A DNA stretch of 15,075 nucleotides, from the NCBI GenBank assembly GCA_900768625.1, contig CAAGDO010000283.1, positions 1 to 15,075 on the forward strand. The letters run 5' to 3'. The translations under genes were made by a program, and so were the position numbers. This stretch comes from Bacteroidaceae bacterium. Lineage in GTDB: Bacteria > Bacteroidota > Bacteroidia > Bacteroidales > Bacteroidaceae. Shown here in pieces: positions 1-6,276 of this stretch. Below the pieces are notes generated by a model. The model worked only from the letters and a program-made list of their open reading frames with translations. It had not been told where the DNA came from and did not search any database. Position 1 is the stretch's first letter. Each line of letters starts with the position of its first letter.

Positions 1-289
1 AACGCATTTTTGAGGAGAACAGCAAACGGGCGGGTGTACTACTACGAGGATTCGAGGCTGATTCGTATATTTTTAAGCAAATCAGCCAATATCTAATTAA
101 ATCCGTTCAATTATACTTGCATCCCGTTTGCAATATTTGAGATTTATCTCGGGGAGCGCTGCAATGTGGGTTAATCGTTCCGAATCTCCCCGAATTTTCA
201 TCTGGCTTCGTTTGGCTTTCAATGAATAAAAAGGGGAATTTGTATATAAATTAGGTGGTTTTGTCGTAGAAATTGGCCTGATGAACTGA
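1..289. other. AT-rich upstream region, no convincing gene
   Basis: This stretch precedes the polysaccharide operon. In frame 1 an open stretch runs from the window edge to a TAA at 94-96 and could be the last 31 codons of an upstream + strand gene, but I do not recognise the peptide. The rest is AT-rich with no ORF I would support. I see no tRNA, insertion-sequence end or integrase remnant, and no inverted repeats around the downstream promoter candidate of the kind that flank invertible Bacteroides capsule promoters. Confidence 0.4.
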
Positions 290-315
290 TTTGTAACTAG
301 TTTTTTTTAACTTTG
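290..315 (+). promoter_or_regulatory. Candidate Bacteroidales-type promoter of the operon
   Basis: TAACTTTG at 308-315 matches the Bacteroidales -7 consensus TAnnTTTG exactly. A TTTG at 290-293 could serve as the -33 element, but the gap between the boxes is 14 bp, shorter than the usual roughly 19-20 bp, so only the -7 box is convincing. Transcription would start near 320-325 and give a leader of about 325-330 nt before upxY. It is the only TAnnTTTG-type box I noticed upstream of the operon. Confidence 0.45.
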
Positions 316-649
316 CATGCGAAAGAGTGTTCTCGAATGTAAAATGCAGAAAGAACGCTGTTTGGGCTGTAGCCATGCTGCTGCACGCACCTGATTATCT
401 GCTTCTGCCTAGAACAGATTTTGGCTGATTCATCGTTTGTCCCCATGTGGCCCGATGAATCGGTGCCCCCTTTCCTCGTTGGAGAGGGGAATATTGCACT
501 CTCATTTGTCATCGGTGTTACTCCCGATGCGCTCTCCAAGGCTGAATGTGGGTTTAGATGTACCCGAATTCAGATTAGGGGTGTCCACCCATTGTATCCT
601 TTGCCCATCAAACAAAACGGGAAAAGTCCTCTTTTCCTTTCATCCTCTC
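316..649 (+). promoter_or_regulatory. Long multi-hairpin 5' leader of upxY
   Basis: About 330 nt separate the candidate promoter from the preferred upxY start and contain seven consecutive stem-loops. Arms: 397-401/415-419 with 403-406/411-414; 424-435/453-464 (12 bp including two G-T pairs, core GATTCATCG/CGATGAATC); 467-475/481-489 (9 bp, one G-T); 510-515/524-529; 542-547/568-573 continued by 550-553/562-565; 579-582/587-590; and 620-626/631-637 (7 bp, TCCT loop). None has a long U-tract, so they are not simple terminators. In Bacteroides fragilis, UpxY proteins act through the 5' untranslated region of their own operon, so this leader is the natural place for pausing and UpxY recruitment. 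That role is inferred here; the pairings are seen directly. Confidence 0.5.
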
Positions 650-1294
650 ATGGAACAGTATCTTCTGTCGCATCTTGACCGCACCCATCCCCATTGGTAT
701 GTACTTCGCACGACCTACGGAAGGGAGAAGCGGGCGTATGATTATATGGTGGCCCATGGAGTCAAGGCTTATTTTCCCACCATCCGAACGACAAAAACCA
801 TCAAGGGGCAAAGCGTGGCGATCGAGGAATCGCGCTTGCCCAACCTCTTTTTCGCTTACGGCACAGAGGCTGAAATCAGCCGTTTCGTCTTCGACAACGT
901 CAATCTTCCTTTCCTCCGTTTCTACTATCGCCACATCCACGGTGAAGGTACAGGACGGCGCGTCCCCATGATTGTGCCAGATAGGCAGATGCAGAGCCTG
1001 ATGATCATCTGCGCGGCCGAGGAGGCCGATATCCTTGTCGCAGGCGAGAAAATCCGCAAGTTTGAGAAGGGACAGCTGGTGCGCGTGGTCGACGGGATGT
1101 TTGCCGGAGTCGTGGGGCGTGTGGCGCGCTTCATGGGACAGCAGCGCGTGGCGATCTACCTCGGGGGGTTGCTCACGATGACGACGGCCTACGTGCCGAA
1201 CGATTTTCTCGAACCGTTTGAAGACCCAGCAGCCGCCCCTGCTGCCGGCTTGCAGCAGCAACCGATAAAACACAAAAACGACTTAGAAGAATGA
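650..1294 (+). CDS. upxY: UpxY-family NusG-like transcription antiterminator
   Basis: This 214-residue protein is a specialised NusG paralog expected to ride on RNA polymerase and suppress early termination in its own polysaccharide operon. It opens with the family's HWYVLRT-type NGN motif (residues 13-19, W14). The NGN domain runs to about residue 115, and a KOW motif lies at about 139-172 (KGQLVRVVDGMFAGVVGRV). An Ala/Gln-rich tail follows. The reading frame stays open back to an ATG at 437, but those 71 codons show no family similarity and overlap the leader hairpins. The ATG at 650 puts WYVLRT at the usual distance from the N terminus. The last four bases overlap the next gene (ATGA), so the two are translationally coupled. 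Bacteroides loci usually have upxZ next; here the exporter follows directly. Family call is firm, start fairly sure. Confidence 0.88.
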   Translation: MEQYLLSHLDRTHPHWYVLRTTYGREKRAYDYMVAHGVKAYFPTIRTTKTIKGQSVAIEESRLPNLFFAYGTEAEISRFVFDNVNLPFLRFYYRHIHGEGTGRRVPMIVPDRQMQSLMIICAAEEADILVAGEKIRKFEKGQLVRVVDGMFAGVVGRVARFMGQQRVAIYLGGLLTMTTAYVPNDFLEPFEDPAAAPAAGLQQQPIKHKNDLEE

Positions 1295-2136
1295 ATCTGA
1301 AGACACTAGAATCCACCTTTCGCCTTGGTGCCCTGCTCGGCATCATCTGTCTGTGGGCGGCCTCCTGTTCCACGCCGAAGAACGTGGCCTATTTCCAGGA
1401 TGCGGCGCAGCTCAGCGGCATGGCTTTGCAGGCTGAGCAGCAGTTGCGCTTGCGGCCGGAGGACAAGGTGAACATCGTCGTGAACAGTTCCAATCCGATG
1501 CTCGAAAGCCAGTTCACCCTCACGGCTGCGAATGCGGCTTCCACGCTGGGAGCCAGCGTGAAACCGCAGACGACGGCCTCGTCGGGCACTTCGGGCACGC
1601 GTCAGATGGTGGCCTATACCGTCGACGAACAGGGGACGATTGATTTCCCGGTGCTCGGGCGAATCTCCGTGGGCGGAAAGACGCGGCGCGAAGTGGCTGA
1701 CTACATCCAGCGCCGACTCATCGCACGCGAGCTGGTGAGCGACCCGATTGTCACGGTTGAATACGTCAACATGGGCGTCAACGTGCTCGGTGAGGTGAAC
1801 CATGCGGGGCGTATCAACGTCACGAAGGATCATTTCACGTTGGTCGATGCCCTGGCGGCTGCCGGTGACCTGACGATCAATGGTGACCGACGGAATGTGC
1901 TTGTGGCGCGGCAGGTGGACGGTGTCAACGAGACGTACTGCGTCGATTTGACCCGCATGCAGACGGTGCTTCAGTCGCCGGCCTACTATCTGCAGCAGAA
2001 CGACCTCGTCTACGTTTCGCCCACGGACAAACGCAAACGTGAGGCCAAAGCGACGGGCAACACGTTCAACACGCCCTCGGTGTGGATTTCCATCGCGTCG
2101 CTGATTGCCACGATAACTGCTTTAATTCTCAAATAA
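1291..2136 (+). CDS. wza: Wza-like outer-membrane polysaccharide export lipoprotein
   Basis: This 281-residue protein belongs to the polysaccharide export (Poly_export/SLBB) family, which forms the outer-membrane channel or periplasmic ring for polymer exit. A signal peptide ends in a lipobox (LWAASC, acylated Cys26). The Poly_export region covers about residues 50-150, including YTVDEQGTIDFPVLG at 109-123. A Ser/Thr/Ala-rich low-complexity stretch at about 78-105 interrupts it. An SLBB beta-grasp repeat follows at about 162-215 (GVNVLGEVNHAGRI), and a hydrophobic helix occupies roughly the last 18 residues. It is much shorter than E. coli Wza (about 380 aa) but has the lipoprotein-plus-C-terminal-helix layout common in Bacteroidetes. 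It overlaps upxY by 4 bp and works with the Wzc-like kinase downstream. The family is clear; whether the C-terminal helix is a pore or an anchor is unknown. Confidence 0.9.
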   Translation: MNLKTLESTFRLGALLGIICLWAASCSTPKNVAYFQDAAQLSGMALQAEQQLRLRPEDKVNIVVNSSNPMLESQFTLTAANAASTLGASVKPQTTASSGTSGTRQMVAYTVDEQGTIDFPVLGRISVGGKTRREVADYIQRRLIARELVSDPIVTVEYVNMGVNVLGEVNHAGRINVTKDHFTLVDALAAAGDLTINGDRRNVLVARQVDGVNETYCVDLTRMQTVLQSPAYYLQQNDLVYVSPTDKRKREAKATGNTFNTPSVWISIASLIATITALILK

Positions 2137-2153
2137 GTAACGATTGAGGCTTA

Positions 2154-2243
2154 CGCACGCTGTGGAATGCGCATTCCACTTTGGTCAGTCCATGAAACAC
2201 ACGTCTATGGACGCACCCTATGAGACATGGCCCACAGCGTGCG
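2154..2243. repeat. 12-bp inverted repeat enclosing a perfect palindrome
   Basis: Arms 2154-2165 and 2232-2243 are exact reverse complements separated by 66 bp. The left arm overlaps an 18-bp perfect palindrome (2162-2179, GTGGAATGCGCATTCCAC), so in RNA the long stem and the palindrome hairpin are mutually exclusive. A further 6-bp stem (2188-2193/2207-2212) lies inside. Such size and nesting resemble small mobile or regulatory repeats, but I cannot assign a family. Confidence 0.6.
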
Positions 2244-2250
2244 AAGCACG

Positions 2251-2363
2251 CCATTAACGACCATTTCCACAGCTACGCTGTGGCAAAACCATTAACGCGC
2301 ATTGGCGCATAGTCCACAAAGAAAACATTGACGACCATTAACGGCCATTGGCGGCCATTAACG
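2251..2363 (+). repeat. Degenerate array of CCATTAACG 9-mers
   Basis: Exact CCATTAACG copies begin at 2251, 2289, 2335 and 2355. Variants are GCATTGGCG (2299), ACATTGACG (2325) and CCATTGGCG (2345). Spacing is irregular (38, 46 and 20 bp between exact copies), so this is not a CRISPR or a simple tandem repeat. The function is unknown. Confidence 0.55.
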
Positions 2364-2468
2364 TTGAAAACCCGCGCGAAGCGCAAATATCCACGTGTGA
2401 AAGCCCAGGAACCTACAAAAATGCGCAAGTTATTTTTTTATGCTCACTAAATCCCTTCCGAAACTCTG

Positions 2469-4586
2469 ATGGATGACCAAAAGACGGTCCGCAAAACGCT
2501 GGCGGACGAATATATAACCCTCCCTGACCTGTGGAACCTCTGTCTGGCGCGCTGGAATTGGTTTGTGCTGTCGCTCCTTGTCTGCGTGGGAGTGGCTTGC
2601 TACTATCTGATGAAGGCTCCCAAGATGTATACCCGCGAAGTGGCGGTGCTCGTGAAACAGGAGGTGCAGGGCAAGAATACCAATGCGAAGTCGGGCGACA
2701 ACGATTTCAACGACCTCGCTTTGATCACGCAAAACACAAACGTGGCCAATGTGGAGCGGCAGTTCAAGTCGCTCGAGGTGCTGATGGAAGTGGCGCGCCG
2801 CGAGATGAACGCCAAGACCTACAAGGAGGCGCTACGCAAAGCCGAAAGTATCCAGGGACGCCTGACGACGAAGTTGGAAAGTGACAAATCGACCATCGTC
2901 AGTATCACTTTTTCCGCCACGTCACCCGACATGGCGGAGCGCGTGCTCAACGGTATTGTGACGGTCTACAACCAAAAGTGGATTGACGACAAGAAGCAGA
3001 TGGCCGCCAGCACGTCGCGCTTCATCGAGGACCGCCTGAGGCTGATCGAGCAGGAGCTCAACAGCGTGGACGACAGTATCTCGAATTTCAAGACGCGCCA
3101 TAAGATCACCGACCTCTCCTCCGTCAGCGACATCTATCTGCAACAGCAGAGCCAGTCGGACGCCGAGATCCTGCGCCTGACGAGCCAGCGCTCCATGGCG
3201 CAATATGTGCTCGACATTCTCAAGAATCGCGCCTCGCGCTATCAGTTGCTGCCCACGAACTCGGGCATCGGGAATGCCATGGTGGAGGCGCAGATCAACC
3301 AGTACAACAGCATGCTGCTCGCGCTGAAGAACAACATGCTGGGCACGTCGGCCCAGAATCCGCTCATCCTCAAGCAGGAAGCGGAGATTGATGAGGTGCG
3401 ACGCAATATTCTCGCGACCATTGAGAATCAGATCAACACGTTCGACATCCAGCTCAATGCCCTGCGCGGCTACAACGGGGAGGCCAACTCGAAAATCAGT
3501 TCGACCCCCAAACAGGCCAAACATCTCGTCAGCGTCGAGCGTGATCAGAAGGTGAAGGAAAGCCTCTATCTCTATCTGTTGCAGAAGAAGGAGGAGAATC
3601 AGATCAGCATGACCTATTCGTCGGTCATCACGCAGATGATTGACATGCCGCATGGCAGCGACAAGCCTTCGTCGCCCAATTCGAAACTGACGCTCTTCGC
3701 AGCGGTGCTTTTCGCGCTGATTGTGCCCGTGGCGTTGATTTTCACCCGTGAATGTCTGGACAATACGGTACGCTCGAAGTCCGACATCGAGCATCGCACG
3801 TCGCTCTCACTTGTGGGTGACATTCCTTTCTGTGCGCTTGAGCGGAAACGGTGTTTTTCCTCGTTCGACAAGTGGCTGCGAAGAAAGAGGAAAAAGAAGA
3901 AGAATTGCCGCCTCGTCGTGGAACACGGCAAGCAGGACATCGTCAACGAAGCGTTTCGCTATTTGCGTTCGAACCTGGAGTTCATGACGTCGCATCATGG
4001 AACGAAGAACGTGTATATCGTCACGTCCGACTATATGAACTCGGGCAAGACCTTCGTGTCGACCAATCTGGCGTTGGCCTTGGCCATTTCGGGCAAGCGC
4101 GTGCTCTATATCGACGGGGACTTGCGCCATGCCACGGCCACCCACGTTTTCCACGCCCATGGGAAGGGCCTTGCAGACTATCTGGCCGAACTGGAGGACG
4201 ACGTGACGAAACTCATCTTCCATCTCGACGGTTATCCCACGCTGGACATCCTCCCTGTGGGCACCATTCCGCCCAACCCGACGGAACTGCTCGCCGGAGA
4301 GCGTCTGCCCCAGCTGCTGGCTGAGCAGCGCCCGAACTATGACTTCATCCTCATCGACTGTCCGCCGTCTGACACGCTGGCCGATACGGGACTGATCGAG
4401 CGCCATGCTGACCGCACGCTCTTCGTCATCCGTGCACGGGAAAGTGCGCGGAGAAGTGTGGAGGAACTGGATATCAATGCGCATAACGGTAAGTATAAGC
4501 ATGTGTCGATTGTGCTCAACGCCTCCATGCAGGGCGGGCACTATGGCTATCACTATGGTTACCATTATGGCTATCACAACTCGTAA
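2469..4586 (+). CDS. wzc: Wzc-like chain-length regulator and BY-type tyrosine autokinase
   Basis: This 705-residue inner-membrane protein should set polymer length and drive export with the Wza-like partner. It has an N-terminal Wzz domain with TM1 at about 31-48, a long periplasmic helical region, TM2 at about 406-427, and a cytoplasmic BY-kinase domain. In the kinase, the P-loop region is TSDYMNSGKT (Lys527), Walker A' is YIDGDLR (Asp549, Asp551) and Walker B is FILIDCPP (Asp630). The P-loop lacks the usual Pro-Gly before xGK[ST]. The tail carries three YGYH units from 12-bp DNA repeats (4539-4574), giving six Tyr in the last 15 residues as autophosphorylation sites. Length is close to E. 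coli Wzc (about 720). The flippase start directly abuts this stop codon. Function is assigned from domain order and motifs. Confidence 0.92.
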   Translation: MDDQKTVRKTLADEYITLPDLWNLCLARWNWFVLSLLVCVGVACYYLMKAPKMYTREVAVLVKQEVQGKNTNAKSGDNDFNDLALITQNTNVANVERQFKSLEVLMEVARREMNAKTYKEALRKAESIQGRLTTKLESDKSTIVSITFSATSPDMAERVLNGIVTVYNQKWIDDKKQMAASTSRFIEDRLRLIEQELNSVDDSISNFKTRHKITDLSSVSDIYLQQQSQSDAEILRLTSQRSMAQYVLDILKNRASRYQLLPTNSGIGNAMVEAQINQYNSMLLALKNNMLGTSAQNPLILKQEAEIDEVRRNILATIENQINTFDIQLNALRGYNGEANSKISSTPKQAKHLVSVERDQKVKESLYLYLLQKKEENQISMTYSSVITQMIDMPHGSDKPSSPNSKLTLFAAVLFALIVPVALIFTRECLDNTVRSKSDIEHRTSLSLVGDIPFCALERKRCFSSFDKWLRRKRKKKKNCRLVVEHGKQDIVNEAFRYLRSNLEFMTSHHGTKNVYIVTSDYMNSGKTFVSTNLALALAISGKRVLYIDGDLRHATATHVFHAHGKGLADYLAELEDDVTKLIFHLDGYPTLDILPVGTIPPNPTELLAGERLPQLLAEQRPNYDFILIDCPPSDTLADTGLIERHADRTLFVIRARESARRSVEELDINAHNGKYKHVSIVLNASMQGGHYGYHYGYHYGYHNS
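4539..4574 (+). repeat. Three 12-bp in-frame repeats encoding the kinase Tyr/His tail
   Basis: Three 12-bp units (4539-4550, 4551-4562, 4563-4574) each encode His-Tyr-Gly-Tyr and differ by a few synonymous bases. They make up the phosphorylatable tail of the Wzc-like kinase. Unit number could vary by slippage or recombination and so change the number of Tyr residues; that is an inference. Confidence 0.8.
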
Positions 4587-6122
4587 ATGGAAAAAGCAAA
4601 CAAACGCATAGCGAAAAACACCCTCTTCATGTACGTAAGGTTGCTCACCACGATGGTGGTGGGGCTCTACGTGTCGCGCTTGGCGCTGGAGATACTGGGC
4701 GTTTCGGACTATGGACTCTTTGCTGTGGTGGGAGGCGTGCTGGCCCTGTTCACCTTCATCAGCAATTCCCTTTCGAGCGCCACGTCGCGCTTCTTCAATA
4801 CGGAAATGGGCAAGGCGGGAGGCGACGTCAATGCGTCGTTCAACATCAATCTCCTGCTCCATCTCTGTCTGGCCCTCATCATCTTTGTGTTGGCCGAAAC
4901 GGTGGGATTGTGGTATGTCAACCATCGGCTCAACGTGGCGCCGGGGAAATTGCCCGATGCGCTCTTCGTCTATCATATCAGTATGCTCACGGCCTGTCTG
5001 GGCATCGTCAACGGGCCTTATCAGAGCCTCTTCGCGGCCCATGAACGGTTTCGTTTCATGGCTGTGCTCGATATCGTCAATTCGCTGGTGCGTCTGGGCT
5101 GCATCCTGATGCTCTGCCTCTATGAAGGCAGCTATGCTCTGCGCATCTACAGCGTGATCTTCTCCCTGACAACGGTCAATACGTTCGTTGTCTATCACTA
5201 CGTGGCCCACCGCCGCTGGCCCGCCATCATCCGACGCCGCTTCGTCAGAGGCTGGCCGCGCTATCGGGAGGTGCTGGGGTTCGGCGGATGGAACGTGCTG
5301 GCCACGCTGGCCTATATGGTGCGCTCGTCGGGTAGCGACTTGCTGCTCAACAGCTTCTTCGGTACGGCGATGAACGGTGCATTTGCCATCAGCCGCACGG
5401 TGAATCAGAGTATCATGTCGTTCACGGGAAGTTTTGACAGTGCCTCGGCTCCGCAGATCATCCAGTCGTATGCCGCAGGCGACAACGGGCGCTGCACTTA
5501 CCTCTGCAACAAGATTGGGCGCATCAACATCCTGATGTTTGAACTGATCTGTTTCCCATTGCTTGTCGAACTCGATTTCGTCATGCAGCTCTGGTTGGGG
5601 AAGGTGCCCGAAGGGGCGTATATGCTGACGTTGCTCAACGTGTTGGTGGGCGGAATGTCCCTCACCTGCGGCGGAATCTTCAATCTCATCAACGCCACGG
5701 GGCGTATCCGATGGTTCAAGCTCAACACGAGTGTGTGCTTCATCGCGTGCATCCCCATCGGCTATGTCCTCTTCCGCGAGGGCTATCCGGCCTATAGCAT
5801 TCTGGTGCTGTTCCTCGTGGCGGACGTCGTGCAGCGTGGGGTGCAGCTCTATCTGATGCACCGTCTGCTGGGATTCGATGCCTGGCTGTATGCCCGCGAA
5901 GCCTACGGGCGTCCGCTGGTGATTGCCCTGATGGCGGGCGTGGGGTTCTATCTCCACTCTCTGATGGGTGTCGAGAGCGTGGCGGGAAAACTGGCTTCGA
6001 TCGGCATTTGCGCAGCGCTGACGGTGGGACTGATTTACGCCATCGGCCTGACGCACGACGAACGGCAGGCTTTGAAGCGCTTCGTGGGGAACGCCAGAAA
6101 ACGGCTGCACCATCATTCTTAA
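4587..6122 (+). CDS. wzx: Wzx-type polysaccharide repeat-unit flippase
   Basis: This 511-residue protein is strongly hydrophobic throughout, with about 12-14 predicted membrane helices. It starts with the MOP-superfamily signature of Wzx/PST transporters: an N-terminal basic patch (NKRIAKNTLFMYVR), then GLYVSRLALEILGVSDYGLFAVVGGV. It should flip undecaprenyl-PP-linked repeat units from the cytoplasmic to the periplasmic face of the inner membrane for Wzy. The start codon directly follows the wzc stop (TAAATG), which implies coupled translation. The family is firm. Substrate specificity cannot be read from sequence but should match the ManNAcA-containing unit inferred from the downstream genes. 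A 769-codon open frame on the opposite strand across this region is a codon-bias shadow. Confidence 0.9.
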   Translation: MEKANKRIAKNTLFMYVRLLTTMVVGLYVSRLALEILGVSDYGLFAVVGGVLALFTFISNSLSSATSRFFNTEMGKAGGDVNASFNINLLLHLCLALIIFVLAETVGLWYVNHRLNVAPGKLPDALFVYHISMLTACLGIVNGPYQSLFAAHERFRFMAVLDIVNSLVRLGCILMLCLYEGSYALRIYSVIFSLTTVNTFVVYHYVAHRRWPAIIRRRFVRGWPRYREVLGFGGWNVLATLAYMVRSSGSDLLLNSFFGTAMNGAFAISRTVNQSIMSFTGSFDSASAPQIIQSYAAGDNGRCTYLCNKIGRINILMFELICFPLLVELDFVMQLWLGKVPEGAYMLTLLNVLVGGMSLTCGGIFNLINATGRIRWFKLNTSVCFIACIPIGYVLFREGYPAYSILVLFLVADVVQRGVQLYLMHRLLGFDAWLYAREAYGRPLVIALMAGVGFYLHSLMGVESVAGKLASIGICAALTVGLIYAIGLTHDERQALKRFVGNARKRLHHHS

Positions 6123-6254
6123 ATGAAGAGCCTACTCCATATATATATACTCAAATTTAAGATATCAATCTCTAGGACAAAGAGACTCTGCCTGAACATC
6201 GGGTGGAACTCCGTGCCAAAACGCTCAACAAGACGAGTTGAATTAGGTACATAG
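6123..6254 (+). CDS. 43-codon ORF after wzx, possibly a truncated gene
   Basis: An ATG immediately follows the wzx stop, in the same TAAATG arrangement as wzc-wzx, and opens a 43-codon frame ending at a TAG (6252-6254). The peptide begins MKSLLHIYILKFKISISR and ends NIGWNSVPKRSTRRVELGT. Its basic, beta-like end vaguely recalls the start of hexapeptide-repeat acetyltransferases in such loci, but that is weak. The base composition drops sharply here (17 of 60 bases are G/C at 6121-6180). I read it as the stub of an original downstream gene cut when the AT-rich glycosyltransferase block arrived. It may instead be a chance ORF. Confidence 0.25.
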   Translation: MKSLLHIYILKFKISISRTKRLCLNIGWNSVPKRSTRRVELGT

Positions 6255-6276
6255 AACTACCCTAATAAGTAAATCA

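Larger units (their letters stand above)
2137..2468 (+). repeat. Structured, repeat-rich noncoding gap between wza and wzc
   Basis: No gene is visible in these 332 bp, but the stretch is dense in symmetric elements. There is a perfect 18-bp palindrome at 2162-2179, a 12-bp inverted repeat CGCACGCTGTGG (2154-2165) / CCACAGCGTGCG (2232-2243), a stem GTCCAT (2188-2193) / ATGGAC (2207-2212), and a 7-bp hairpin CCACAGC (2267-2273) / GCTGTGG (2277-2283) with a TAC loop. Short GCGC hairpins lie at 2297-2308 and 2374-2384. The exact 9-mer CCATTAACG occurs four times (2251, 2289, 2335, 2355) with variants at 2299, 2325 and 2345. The GCTGTGG and CCACAGC copies can pair in alternative ways. It could be an mRNA attenuator or processing element, or a small repeat element of the genome. 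No good promoter box for wzc was found. Confidence 0.6.

Noticed and set aside
290..315. Invertible (phase-variable) capsule promoter
   Set aside because: I found no matching inverted repeats on both sides of the promoter candidate and no invertase gene in the window.
421..678. 85-codon + strand ORF in the leader
   Set aside because: It starts at TTG, overlaps upxY out of frame, and its sequence is explained by the hairpin leader. A leader peptide cannot be excluded but has no support.
608..1273. 221-codon open frame on the minus strand opposite upxY
   Set aside because: It has no family motifs and covers a clear NGN-KOW protein on the other strand.
2251..2363. CRISPR-like array from repeated CCATTAACG
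   Set aside because: The repeats are only 9 bp, unevenly spaced and degenerate, with no cas genes nearby.
3807..6116. 769-codon open frame on the minus strand
   Set aside because: It lies opposite wzc and wzx, is rich in His, Gln, Arg and Glu as expected for the antisense of GC-rich codons, shows no domain motif, and both sense genes are unambiguous.
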